This document shows positions 49,488 to 60,779 of a DNA stretch of 64,000 nt, one piece after another. The position numbers and the translations under genes were made by a program. The DNA is taken from contig BQUP01000005.1 in the NCBI GenBank assembly GCA_022835595.1, forward strand, positions 1,731,501 through 1,795,500, read 5' to 3'. Position 1 is the first letter of the stretch. Each line of letters opens with the position of its first letter. The notes beneath the pieces were generated by a model. That model made no database searches. It was not told the DNA's origin and saw nothing but the letters and a program-made list of their open reading frames with translations. Source of the DNA: Cystobasidium ongulense. Lineage: Eukaryota > Basidiomycota > Cystobasidiomycetes > Cystobasidiales > Cystobasidiaceae.

Positions 49488-51431
49488 CTATGATGCTTTC
49501 ATTCTCCGCTTTCCCACGAGTCGTCCAGCTGCATTAACTTTCTTCGCGCCTTTTCGCGCATTCATAATGGCGATGTTTTCCTCAAAGCTACTAGCTTCAT
49601 CCTGCGAGGCCGTGTCAGGCTTGAAGACTTGTTTGATCAGTCCGGTGCGCTTCTGTCGACCAGATCCGCCCTCTTGATCTCGAGGTAGGTTCGGAGGCAG
49701 TTGTGAATCCTCTTGGGCTGACCTATCGAGATCATTTGCGTCTACATGCAATGTGTCATAAGGAGTTGATGTAAGTGCATCCTCGTAGGATACCGCGGCA
49801 GCGTTCGCCTCTAGTAGGCTTGGTTCTCCGTTCTGAAGGAGGCTATCGTCTTCAATCTTCATTGTTTCTGTGATGGACTCCAGATCTTCTTCAATACCTT
49901 CAAGGTCTTCTGCTTCAGATTCCGGAGGATTCGTAGCCTTTCTCTGCAGAGGTGGCTCTTCTTTACTTGGTCCAGTCACATCTCGGTCCTCCAGCTTCGC
50001 CTTTACAAAGTCGGACTGGCTGTTCTTGGGGGTTAGCTCGATATCTAAATATCTTTCACCCTGAAGCCTTTGATACTCAAGAAGAGCAAGCTCTCGGGAA
50101 GCTTCAACTTGCGCCAAAATGGCGGCACGTCCTGGTGCTTGCTTGATTCGTAGCGCTTTGCTAATTTCATTCACCTGGATTTCACTTTCATCTGTACGTT
50201 CGTCTTTCCAGCTAGTGTTGTCTTCTGCGATGGCACCTGTTGCTTCGTCCATAGGGTCCTCCACATGCCGTCCCATTTCGAAACTATCGCGATTCAAGTT
50301 TGCTGCTCTGCTTATAGACTCTGCATCAACTTCACCTGTACTTTCTCTGTCGTTCCCTACATGCTTTCTCACGTCAACAGACGCGACCTTGTCGGCAGCA
50401 AATTTGTCGCCTTCCTGCTCGCTTCTCTCGGTGTGATCTATCCCCTCGTCCGCAAGCCGGTTCTGTGCTTCGGCCAGGTCGGCTCTGATCAATGCGTCTT
50501 CAAATAAGCCACTCTCGTCCCCGTCCACAACCTCGTTGTTTGTATCTTCTTTTGATTCTTGCGCATCACTTGCTTGCTGAAACGACTTGGCAATACGTGC
50601 ATGAGCGAGACGCCTTTCCTCTTGCTTCCACCGCTCAATACCAGGAAAGTCTCCGATCTCTTCTTCCATGTGTGTTGTCCCTACAAATTGAGGTGTATGC
50701 TTCGTGCCACTGGCCCCTCTAACTGCTCTTGAAGCCTCGCTATCGTCAAATTCTACAGCCGTTTTCGAATAATGCGCGTGTGTAGGTGTATGATCAGAGT
50801 CTCTTGTAAGCACGAGCGAAGTGAGCAAAAGGACAACGATGAGTAACGCTAAACGGAGTGAGAGGGTCGAAATAGTTCTGTTACGAATGAAGCGCATGAT
50901 TAAACCCGATAAAGTGCCTTCTGAGATGCGCTCTTGTTGCTCTCTTGCTCTGGCGAAGGAGGACATGAGAGGGGAGTTGTGTGGTGAGATGACGCGTTTT
51001 GATGACGGCGAAGTGTTCACAGGCTTGCCTTGCCATTTTGGACTAGGCGAACTGGAGTATACCATAGAATTCACCTGACGATGACGCGAAGGTGGAGTTT
51101 GTGTACTGGCTTTCTGTGTTGCGGAAGTCATGTGGCCGAGTCCCATACTTCGCAATGTCCTTTGCTTCTGCGTCCGAGTCGCAGGTGAACCTTGTTTGAT
51201 GGCATGTGGATTCTGATGCGATGAAAATGTCTCTTTTGTGGTACATGGCTTGCCCTCGAGGCGTGCGTGGGAATTGCTGGCGCTCTTGTAGCCCTCATCG
51301 CTGGCATTACTGACTACACGCTTGCCAGCAACCAGAAGTAGGCTGCTGGGAGCTGCAAGGCTGTCAGACGAGGTGTCAAAATCGTCGTCGAAGGAAAGAT
51401 TCCAGCTGGTGTTGCCGTCTTCATCAGACAT
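49488..51431 (-). CDS. Acidic single-pass membrane protein, function unknown
   Basis: Not recognised. Uninterrupted frame of 647 residues beginning MSDEDGNTSWNLSFDDDFD. About 200 hydrophilic, Ser/Thr-rich residues precede one strong membrane segment (TISTLSLRLALLIVVLLLTSLVL), preceded by basic RFIRNR, so the N-terminus is probably cytosolic or nuclear. The remaining 430 residues are Glu/Asp/Ala-rich with helical heptad-like stretches (KQEERRLAHARIAKSFQQASDAQ) and a basic end (GAKKVNAAGRLVGKRRMK). No signal peptide or enzymatic motif. Single exon, unlike its intron-rich neighbours. A nuclear-envelope or ER anchor is one guess only. Confidence 0.7.
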   Translation of the reverse strand: MSDEDGNTSWNLSFDDDFDTSSDSLAAPSSLLLVAGKRVVSNASDEGYKSASNSHARLEGKPCTTKETFSSHQNPHAIKQGSPATRTQKQRTLRSMGLGHMTSATQKASTQTPPSRHRQVNSMVYSSSPSPKWQGKPVNTSPSSKRVISPHNSPLMSSFARAREQQERISEGTLSGLIMRFIRNRTISTLSLRLALLIVVLLLTSLVLTRDSDHTPTHAHYSKTAVEFDDSEASRAVRGASGTKHTPQFVGTTHMEEEIGDFPGIERWKQEERRLAHARIAKSFQQASDAQESKEDTNNEVVDGDESGLFEDALIRADLAEAQNRLADEGIDHTERSEQEGDKFAADKVASVDVRKHVGNDRESTGEVDAESISRAANLNRDSFEMGRHVEDPMDEATGAIAEDNTSWKDERTDESEIQVNEISKALRIKQAPGRAAILAQVEASRELALLEYQRLQGERYLDIELTPKNSQSDFVKAKLEDRDVTGPSKEEPPLQRKATNPPESEAEDLEGIEEDLESITETMKIEDDSLLQNGEPSLLEANAAAVSYEDALTSTPYDTLHVDANDLDRSAQEDSQLPPNLPRDQEGGSGRQKRTGLIKQVFKPDTASQDEASSFEENIAIMNARKGAKKVNAAGRLVGKRRMKAS

Positions 51432-52520
51432 AGTCGCTAGTGATCTGCAGATGGATCAACAGTCAGTTACGGAGTAGCCGAGACGTGACAACCTTAACCG
51501 TGCGGTGTACCACTCACCTGAACGCAGCCTTCGGATGGCTGTGGGAATGTAATGCAGGTTCGCGAGTGTTGTTTCTTGTGCAGTGGGTTCATCAAGAGGA
51601 GTGATGCAAGGTGTCAAAGTCCAGTCAGAGGTTGGTCATGTTGTTCAGTTTGTCAACTCGGCCTTTCAGCATCACCGGCGCGGCCTAAATTACATTACAG
51701 TAAATTGTTGCTCTGTTGTTTTATTTGAGTTGCGGACCCAGCAAAACTGGGAACTCAGATAAGGCATGGGCCAGGGGGGACCTTAAGAGAGCTTAAGAGG
51801 ATCAGCTCGAATTACCAAAGAAATTAATCGCTTGCAGGGTTCCGATGGCATGTTTATTTACATGCCAATAATATTCGGCCGCTGGGAATTTTACGAAAAC
51901 AGGCGGATATTGTGGAATGCTAACTTACTGCTCGGCACGCGTAAAGACGTTAGTGGTGCCCCCGTGACCCACTAGAAGCGAACCATTATTATACTGGTGG
52001 AGGAGTCATACCATGCACCATGTACCTTCAGGTGATCTGAGGGACAGTTTCAGAAGGTTTGGAGCATTGGTTATAGAAGTGGAAGTGGTCATTCTGCTGA
52101 AGCGGTCGCTGTCTACTGCTCATGCCAGCTTGAGAGTGGTCCGCTCGAGATCTGCTATACCGTGAGACATGATAGGCACGCCTCCCATACAAGCCCTCTC
52201 TGAAGATGATATCCCTTCATGTTGAAGCCATGTAGGTATGCAAGACTGGTGCATGAATATAAGATGCTGCCAGTGCTCGCGGCGCCACATCAAGCTGGCT
52301 CAGGTTGACACTCAAAATGATAGCATATCTGCTCCAGACTAAGATTGCCAGCAGCATCGCACTTCCGAGCTGCTGTTAGCTGATTCACAACAAAAAGCAT
52401 GCACCACGAAAGACGTGGTTGCAAGAGCCACGGCCGATCACCGCTGACGGTGATGGAATCATACACACTTTCAAAGGCCTGTTCCTCGCCAACGAACACA
52501 GCAAGAGCACTGCTACCACC
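51432..52520. promoter_or_regulatory. Divergent intergenic region
   Basis: Spacer of 1,089 bases between two divergent genes, presumably holding both promoters. Nothing specific recognised, and no repeat was apparent. Confidence 0.4.
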
Positions 52521-53465
52521 ATGTCTAAGAGACTCTGCTTGACGAGTCCGAACGGAAAGCTAGGCGGGGCAGTCCTGCGCAACCTGCTGGCTCAGAACCT
52601 GATTCCTGCAGATCAGCTGGTTCTCTCCACTTCCAGCAACCCTGATGATCCCAAATGGGACGATATCAAGAAGCAGGGTGCTGTGATTCGTAAAGGAAGC
52701 TATGATGATATTGCGTCAATGGAAGCCGCTCTTCAAGGTTGTGACAGGGTCTTTCTTGCTTCAACGCCCAAGATAGCCATGGACTTCTACGATGCGCCGC
52801 CAGGCAAAGGTAGAGAAGCGCACCATTTCAACGTTCTCGAGGCTGCAAAAAGAGCAGGCGTCAAGCATGTCTACTATACTAGCCTGGGATTCGGGAACGA
52901 CAGCGTCAGCGGTGTGATGGCAGCTCATCTTAGGACCGAAGCAAAGTTGCGCAACCAGCAAGACTTTAAATACACCACCATTCGCGAAGGCTTGTACAAT
53001 GAAAGCTGGCCTCTGTATCTAGGACACTCTTCAATGGATGGGCGGATAGACCGCTCAGAAATACCCGTAGCCGGAGACGGACCAATCTCATGGACAGCCA
53101 TTGATGACCTGGGACTTGGAACAGCAGCTATCTTAGCAGACGCAAGCGGAAAGTACGACAATCAACTTGTTACCCTTTCCAACACGAAAGCGTATACTTT
53201 ACACGAGGTGGCTTCCCTAGTCAGCCAGTACAGCGGCAAGCAAGTCAGAATCAAGATTGTTGACCCGGCTGAACATGTTCGATACTATGTGGAGGAGCGA
53301 GGTCTGGATCGTGGTCAAGTTGAATGGTGGGCAAAGTCCTATGCTGCGTTGAAGCGAAAAGAATGCCTAAAGCAAGATCCTCTGTTGACCGAGCTCTTAG
53401 CCAAGTTTGGGAGGAAGCCGATACCGTTTGAGGAGACGTTAGAAAAGATGATCAAGTCCCTGTAA
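52521..53465 (+). CDS. NmrA-like NAD(P)-binding protein (atypical SDR)
   Basis: Rossmann-fold oxidoreductase or redox sensor. The ATG at 52521 gives MSKRLCLTSPNGKLGGAVLRNLL, a variant of the dinucleotide-binding Gly motif. Then come GSYDDIASMEAALQGCDRVFLAS, HHFNVLEAAKRAGVKHVYYTSLGFGND (the strand with the Tyr/Ser of this family), FKYTTIREGLYNESWP and ISWTAIDDLGLGTAAIL. A C-terminal helical part ends KMIKSL. Length, 314 residues, and motif order fit NmrA/quinone-oxidoreductase-like proteins. Single exon; substrate unknown. Confidence 0.87.
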   Translation: MSKRLCLTSPNGKLGGAVLRNLLAQNLIPADQLVLSTSSNPDDPKWDDIKKQGAVIRKGSYDDIASMEAALQGCDRVFLASTPKIAMDFYDAPPGKGREAHHFNVLEAAKRAGVKHVYYTSLGFGNDSVSGVMAAHLRTEAKLRNQQDFKYTTIREGLYNESWPLYLGHSSMDGRIDRSEIPVAGDGPISWTAIDDLGLGTAAILADASGKYDNQLVTLSNTKAYTLHEVASLVSQYSGKQVRIKIVDPAEHVRYYVEERGLDRGQVEWWAKSYAALKRKECLKQDPLLTELLAKFGRKPIPFEETLEKMIKSL

Positions 53466-53969
53466 TGAAGCATCTGAAACCCTTTTTATCTGCTGAGAGG
53501 AATGCTTTGCTTGTCGAGTGTCAGGAAAGCGCTTGTCCCAGTACATATCGGCTACACTAGTCTAGAATCGTGGCGCGCATTGCAATTCTGACTCGTTGGG
53601 AGAGGAAACCATTAGGAGGTCGTCTGACTAAACGGAATCTTGAGTACCAGAAAACATTTTGTGCTGTCCTGGAAAACGCCTTTTCGGCTCTTCTTGCCTG
53701 GATATGGATAGGTATGTAGTGTCGATCACGTTCAAGCAGCATACCTACAACTGACAGCGGTCGCTAATGGAGAGCTGTGATACTTGGCTCTGTCACTTGG
53801 TAGGCTGATGAACAAGCAAGACACTGAGGGTGCTCGCTCCGACATCGTTCCGAGCTCGAATTTTACGTCCACACAACCGGCAGATCTGGGCAGACACGTG
53901 AGAGCCAGCCGTGCTTTCCGTCAGCGCAATCTTACACGACAATTTTAGAGAGAGCGAACGACCCTCGAG
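53466..53969. other. Intergenic region, upstream of copy B
   Basis: Stretch of 504 bases. Its last 80 bases are partially similar to the region upstream of copy A; the rest is not. Presumed promoter of copy B. Confidence 0.4.
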
Positions 53970-56900
53970 ATGCCGGCTGCTGCAGACAGCGATAGCGACA
54001 ACGAGAGCGTACTCTCGTCGCTGCCGTCGAGTCCGCCTGCCGAAGAGCAAGACCGCGACGAGGAGGCACAGTTGAGCCTGTCTGAAGGCGATGAAGACGA
54101 AGACGAAAACGACAAGGCGGCAGAGCTGCGGGACAAGTCAGACGCAGAGACAGAGCCACTCCCACCTACGAGCTCAGCTGCACGAGCACGACACGGCCGC
54201 ACTGCAGGTCCGTCCAAGCGAAGAGCCATCCTGCAGACCGAGAGCAGCTCGAGCGGCGGCGAAGATGGAAATGCAGGCGATGGACGGCGCAGAAGAGGTG
54301 AGCGAGCGATTTCAGCTCTATAGGCGGGATACTATGCTGATTATACATCGAAGTAGATACCCTCACTGTTCCCTCAGGCTCCACCCAGCTGACAGCGACA
54401 CACTCGCCCAAGTCTCGCCGCATGTCCTTTGACGATGGCAGCGATCTGTCTGCACTCACAAGCGACGCGGAAGACGCCCACTTTGATGAAGATGGAGACA
54501 ACGACGATGAAGAGGGCCAAGGGAATGAAGACGGTGGCCCTACGCCTCGAGCAGCTCGGACTGCTGATGCTTCCACTGCTGGCTCCAAGCGCAAGGTGAT
54601 CGAGCAGACGGCTTCAACGAGGAACAATGATAGAGAAGATTCATTCGATAATGACGATAACGGCGATGAGAGTGCAAGCATGGACGAGGAGGGTGATGAT
54701 GGAGAAGATGACGAAGATGACGACGATGAGGACGAGAACGAGAACGACGACGACGACGACGAGGATGATGAGAACGGCTCTTCATCCGGCAAGCACGGTC
54801 GCGGAAGAGGCCGACCACCAAAGCGACAAAATGCTCTTGCAGCAGCAGCTAAGCGAGCTGCAGCTCGTACATCTTCGCAGGGAATCGCTCACGAGGAAGA
54901 TGACAGTGAGGTTCAGACGAGTACCGGTGGTCTAGGTAGTACAAAAGCAGAGCCTCTTGAAGATAACGAGGACGACGAAGAGCTCAAGTCGGCCCCTCAT
55001 GCTGGCAGTATCTCACTCACTGCAAAGACCGAACAGCTCGACGGTTACGGCATGAATGGTCTCACGAACAAATCAGACGAGGATGATGCTGAAGGTCTAG
55101 ACCCGGATGAGCAACTGGAACAAGACATGATGGCCGACGAAGCAGCAGAGCTAGCTAAAGCAGCACGTGCCCTCGATGACAGCGATGATGGCGATTATAT
55201 GGACCCAAGCGGCTCCAAGTCACGGTCTCAGCAGCAGCAGCACACCTCCGCAAGGCGTCGAGGGCAGATCCACTCTGGCACGGCAAAGAACGCCGCTCGG
55301 AGGACGATACCAGGTTCGGGAGCAAGGGATGGATCTGCTTCGTTACCTTCGTCTGCATCGAAGCCACCTCTTTCACCATCAAGTAGAAATACTGGCAAAG
55401 CGCCTAACTCAGCTTCAAGCATTGGAGGAGCGCATTCATCAGGCAAGAAACGCGGTGGTAGCATCAAGCGAGGTGCTGCTGGACGGGCTGCTGCTGCTGC
55501 TCTAAGGCAAAACTCCTCAGCTGCCCGAATGGAGACAGAAGACGATGAAGACGGAATCGACGTTGATAGTCAGGCACGCATGTCAGAGGAGAACTCGGAC
55601 TCTGACCCTACGCCGCGCAAAGACAAAGAAGCTCGCATTGGCAAGAGTGCTCAAATTACAGTCACCGACGTTAACGGGAAAACGGAACATGGCGAAGGTA
55701 GCTTCATGAGCGGCAGTGCTACGTCGTTGCCAGGCAGCGTTGCTGCTCAAGCGGCACTGTCCGCCATTGGTTTAGACCGAGATATTGGGATGTCAGGCGC
55801 ATCTGAGGATGTTCCTATCCTACTACGAGCTACGGAGCAAGCTCAAGCTCGAGCTCAGGCAGTAGCCGCTTCCGCTTCAGCTTCGACATCTACTATTCCT
55901 CGACTCTCTGTCTCCACTACCGCTGCGCAAGCTGGCATGCCTTCGTCACGAGAGACAGCTACGTCAGAAGATGAGACGGCGCCTTCCACACCGTTGCTTC
56001 CACTTCCTCTTTCAGACTTCGTACACAATTCAGCTGCACGGAAAGCATCACCAGCATCAGAGACACGCGGGAGAGGCCGCGGTCGAGGCGGCAGAGGCGC
56101 TTGGGGCAGAGGACGGGGCAAGAAATTAGCACAAGCGAGAATGTTAGCTGCGCACGCTGATGATGACGATGTGCTGACGAGTGCGGCCGAGGATGGGCAA
56201 GACAGAGATGGGTCGCCTGGGCACGAAACAGGTGCAGGTAGCGATCACGATGAAGGTGAGCCGGTCAGGTTTGCAATGAACGAGTGTTGTATTATTCTAA
56301 TGGTCTAATCAACTCTGATCATCGCAATCAGGTGATGCAGGGGCTGCGAAGAAACGACAAGAAGCCATTGAAGCTTTGACCAAGATCGAAATTGAGTTTG
56401 CTCAACTGAGAGACAANNNNNNNNNNATGGCAGATCGATAACGGTAAGCCTGGCTAAAGGAAGCTTACTGGATGATGCGAGCTGTTCTGACAGAGCTACT
56501 CTTAAGATGTACATCCCGAACATATACATCTAATGCACCTGGTCGAGCATCGGAGGATGGCGAGACTTGAACTCACCAAAAAGAATTACAAGGTTGCCGA
56601 AGAAGCGAATCTGAGGCGAGCCGAGTCAGATGTGCGATATTGCTGGTCACAGTGGATGCGGCGGCGGCATGATCTCATCCGAGACATGGTCGACGACATG
56701 AACCAAAAACGAAGACGATTAGATCGGGAGAAGCGAGCTATTGAAAGGCCAAGGAATGAAGAACTTGCTACCATCTTGCGCATGCACGCACCGCCGCCTT
56801 ATATGTTCTATGAGAAGAAGAATCCCCTCACGTATGGTCGTGAATACTCGCTTGAATATGAAGTTGCTGAAAATATGCAAAAGAAGCGGAAGAGAGGAGC

Positions 56901-57025
56901 TGCTGGCTTGGATCATGATGAGGCGATGTACGATCTTGAACGTATGGGGGTGAGTCGCATTCCTGCTGCATTATGCGCAAGACACGACACTGACGACACG
57001 TGAGACAGCTGAGAGATCCATATCG
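53892..57025. repeat. Right arm of a 3-kb inverted repeat
   Basis: Reverse complement of 37131-40130. Near identity begins at the start codon and ends at 57025, inside the last exon; similarity upstream of the ATG is only partial. Confidence 0.9.
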
Positions 57026-57635
57026 AAGCACACATCCGCCTCATTATTACTATGACCCTGCGTATGCGGTCGGACCTCAAGCAGCAGGTCCTTCGCATAT
57101 GCAGAATGTGCCGCAAGCAGGCAGGTCGGAATATAATGGCTATCTTTATGAGGGCACGCGTCAACCTCATCAGTCTGCGGTCACTGGTTTCCCTCACGAT
57201 AGCCAAAGTAGTTTCCAGCATACCTCAAATACACCGTCCCACAACCCTCTATCTACTGCTCAAGGTCGCACGGTTGCTTCGGTGGCGCAACAGCAAGCGC
57301 CCCCTGGTGTAGGTGGCCGGTCGGATCCTTTCAGTGCATATCGCATGCAGACTCCTACAGGTTCTTCTATCTCAAATGGTACTCCAGGATCAATGCATGT
57401 GCAGGCACAGTCTCTTCCTCAGACCGTTAGGGCTGGTAGCGGACCCAGACCTACGTTAGATGATCATCTGGGCTACAGTACAACTGGTCAGGCGAAAGTG
57501 TCTTCGCTGCATCAAGCTGCTCGTCCAGGCCAAGGCTTCGACTACCCTATGGCAGGTTCCAAAGGCGTCGGAGAAGCGCCTTCTAATAAAATCCATCCCT
57601 CTTATTATGCAACCCTGGGTGTCCAAAGGACATGA
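53970..57635 (+). CDS. SDS3-like subunit of a Sin3/Rpd3L deacetylase complex, copy B
   Basis: Paralog of copy A with the same layout: acidic N-terminus, AT-hook-like GRGRGRPPKRQ, a Ser-rich middle, an Arg/Gly-rich segment (GRGRGRGGRGAWGRGRGKK) lying in the stretch that is a gap in copy A, and the Sds3-type domain (KRQEAIEALTKIEIEFAQL to DREKR). Its own gap (56417-56426) replaces about 39 bases that copy A supplies (MYLEKMEEVAKER). It keeps VHPEHIHLMHLVEHRR, with an AAG instead of CAG acceptor before that exon. Its last exon encodes about 210 residues rich in Gln, Pro, Ser and Gly, ending YYATLGVQRT, whereas copy A stops after about 55. The longer form is probably closer to the ancestral one, which is inference. 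Confidence 0.82.
56417..56426. other. Assembly gap (10 N) in copy B
   Basis: Ten undetermined bases. Copy A carries 39 bases at the matching place, so the nominal gap shortens the gene. Confidence 0.95.
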
Positions 57636-58269
57636 GAATTCACAGTAGACAGTTTCCAAAGTTTGTGTTACTTTGATAGTGTATGTGTTATCGTCAATAG
57701 ATTCATTACTCTTTGGTAGGCATAGATCGGAAACCATTTGTTATTAGCTGCAATCAGTAAATTCTTGTATTTGACAGTACTTGTTGTGCATTCCACGTTG
57801 AAATGGCGTTTCAACTAGAAAAGTTAGAACAAGTATGAGCCCCTGGTATAGTGTACTGCGCGGAATACTCTATGGGGACAATCCAAACAATACTTAACCT
57901 ATTGCATTATACATCATGATCGTCCCAATATGAACAATTACAAGACTAGACAGAACCGACATCGGACCCAGGAACAATGCTGATGATGGCATGGTGATAC
58001 AGAGGTTTGAAGAGCACAACGATATTTGGTAGGCGAATCGTAAGCTTCTTGTATAAAGCAAGGGTATGGATGTCAGCGTAGTGAATTACGAATGCTGTCA
58101 CTGCGCACACAAGGGGGAGCGATTTGTTAGGTGCTAGCACCCCGTGATTGTATACGGTGCTTAAACTACGAACGACAGCCAGTAGTCACATACAAGTACA
58201 ATAGGATAAAGCCGTCTCGTAATGACAAGACAGTGCACTAGATCTGATACAACAAAGTGCAGACCGTTT
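57636..58269. other. Intergenic region between convergent genes
   Basis: Spacer of 634 bases with the 3' ends of copy B and SAS10. No gene recognised. Confidence 0.45.
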
Positions 58270-60779
58270 CTAAAGACTGCGACTCTTGACGACCTTGCTG
58301 CTGATGCCTGTCTTTTCACCTGAGTAGGTAGCGCTTCCCAATCCACCTTTGTAAACCGGCTTCATGCTGGCAACCTTCTTTTGGGCTTGCTCGTATCTTT
58401 GACGCTTCTTGACACGAGGATTGCGGACTGACTTGGGCCGCTTAGGCGTGAGTCCCTTGTTGGCCATTATCAATCTATTTACTCCGCGAGGATTGTTGGG
58501 GTCGAATACTTCAGACGCAATTGCCGCTCTGATGACACATATGCAAAAAAATCACGGTCAGAACAGCCTAATCGTGACATCTGTAGGCATGTGGACTCAC
58601 CTCTCTCCCAAAGTGGCCTCTTCGTATGCCTCTGTCTTCGCTTGCTTGGCGGCCTTCTTGCTGCTCGATACCAGATCGTAGTATCCGTCAGCCGCAGGAG
58701 CAGCATCGTTTACCTGCCGAGCAAGCGCGAAGTCTGCGTCATCGAAACCTGCAGTGTCCAGGTCCGTGTTTTCAGGCACTTCCCCTGAGCCATGCTGTTG
58801 TTGTCGTAGAGCAGCTTCTCTAGCACGCTCTTTAGAGCGGTAAGGGACATCATCGTCACCACCTCCGCGCTCCTTGCCAGCTCCAGCCCTCCTTGCAGAA
58901 GTAGCAGCAATTTTAGAGGTGTAGAATCTCAACGACTTGGTTTTTCCTGCCTTTTCTGCCACTTCGTCTGCTGTTAAGCTTGTTGCATCCACGAAGTCAT
59001 CGTTGAAGGTAGAAGGTGCAGCGACAGTGACAGCACCCTTCTTTGGTACTGAAGGTGCCTCCAGGTTGAGTAATGGTATATGTGTTGCCTTCTTCTGATC
59101 ATTCTTGCGCGCACGAGTGCGGCGCTTCTTCTTGCCAGTGCTTGATTGTGCGATTTCCTCGTCAGAATCTTCATCACTTGCGCTTGAAGCTGATATGGCT
59201 TTGCGCTTATTTCCTGCTTTGGCTTTAGGTTTGCTTGGTCCACCTTGTTCCAATTCCTGCTCATCCAGGATTGCCTGCCTCTCCGCAATGAGAGCATCGA
59301 GCTCGTCATCGTCCAAATCGCCAATGCGTGCCAGGAGTGAATCTCTGTCAAGAGCCTCGAGCTCGCCTTCCTCATCGTCACTATCAGCGTAAATATCTTT
59401 ACGTCTTTCATCGCCAGGTAGATCTAGTACACCGAAGTCTTCCATGCTGGAGATGGAGCTTCGGACTTTGACGAGTCGGCTAAGGACTGTGCCGGCGAGC
59501 GCTGCGCCAACTGCAGGATACGCTGGGTGACTTCGAATGTGCAGGTAGAAAGCGAGAAGTGTAAGGTATGTTGTCAAGGCATCTAAAGCACTCGCATTAG
59601 TCAATACGCTCGGAAAAGGGTTTCGAAGCGGACTCACCCTGATACAGGTAGCCAAGTCCGAGTTTGCGTTCGTTACGTGTATCGCTTTTGAGCTGTTGGA
59701 CGGCCTCTTGTACAAGCGGGAGCCTGTCTGAGCAAGCGGAGAAATCATCCAGTAAGGCCAAAAGTTCTGGTTCTCTCGACAAAAGATGAGCAATGGCCTC
59801 TTCACGGCTATCGAATGATGGTGCCTGGGATAGTTTCTGTTGTCTATCCACTCGAGCGACAGCAAGCAGATGTTCTCGTGCATCCTGACCTTCCTCCAAC
59901 TCATCAACGTCGATATAATCTGCTTCGTCAAGCTTGTCCTTGGATTCCTTCTGTATTCTGCGGGCTTCGTATAGTTCTAGTGCGTCTCTTTGCTCAGCTT
60001 CCTCATCGGCACTGAATTTGCCACCAGGTGCAGAAGCTTGTTCTTCCATCCTTGCAATTTCGCGTCTTGTTACATGATAGCCTCCAGTACGTGCCCACTC
60101 GTTGTCAAACTCGTCTTCCGCCTCGCCATTCGCTTCCTCTGCTTCTTCGTCTTCTGAGGACTCGGCAGCTTCTGACTCTTCATCCGAAGATAGCTTCGAT
60201 GTGGAGGCAGTTGGCTTCTCAAAGCGACTCGTCCGCGTCTTTGATTCGAGAGGCAAGAGATCTCTGGCTCGGTTTGATAGAGTGTTTTTTCTTGGCTTCT
60301 TTTGCTTGGGAGCAGCTGCTTCACTCTCGTCCTCATCTTCTTCAGCAGACTCGTCTTGAAACGAGCGGCGGCTCTTTGGCAAATTGAGAGCTAGTACTTC
60401 GTCTTCTTCTAGATCGTCGTCAAAGTCGCCTAAGAGGATAGATGGTATACCATTTGTCAGTAAATGCCTTTACGTGAACCTCTGGCAGTTTTTCACTGCC
60501 GCCACGGTGTAGCTATATTTCAGGCTGGCTGTACAATGCGGACAGTCCTGCCTGCAAGTGCTGGAGTAACGCACCATTTGCGCCATTGGTGTGTCCGTCA
60601 AGAGCGACCTCGTCATCGCCCAGTCCGAATGCGTCTTGCCCTTCAAATGCAGCATCTTGCGCATTTGTGATCTTGTTCACTCTGCTTGCCCGCTTGAAGG
60701 CCATGGCATCGTCTGGAGCAGCGACATTCTTTGAGCCTCTGCCGCCTTTGAAGGCTGCTTTGCCTTTACCTTTGGGCAT
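58270..60779 (-). CDS. SAS10: SAS10/UTP3 small-subunit processome protein
   Basis: Nucleolar component of the SSU processome, needed for 18S rRNA maturation. Starts MPKGKGKAAFKGGRGSKNV (60779). Long acidic/Ser-rich disordered stretches surround the Sas10/Utp3/C1D helical domain (EAIAHLLSREPELLALLDDFSACSDRLPLVQEAVQQL to LGYLYQALTTYLTLLAFYLHIRS after splicing). A basic KKKRRTRARKN patch follows, and the C-terminal Sas10 domain reads NRLIMANKGLTPKRPKSVRNPRVKKRQRYEQAQKKV to YSGEKTGISSKVVKSRSL. Introns lie near 60430-60530, 59586-59638 and 58530-58600. It is divergent from the U2AF gene with about 400 bases between them. Confidence 0.93.

Noticed and set aside
53793-54050. Shared open frame antisense to the start of the SDS3-like copies
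   Set aside because: Present in both arms only because the arms are duplicates; it overlaps the start of the coding frame and has no domain.
54166-54792. Poly-Ser frame antisense to copy B (and a similar one in copy A)
   Set aside because: Reverse reading of the GAN-type codons of the Asp/Glu runs.
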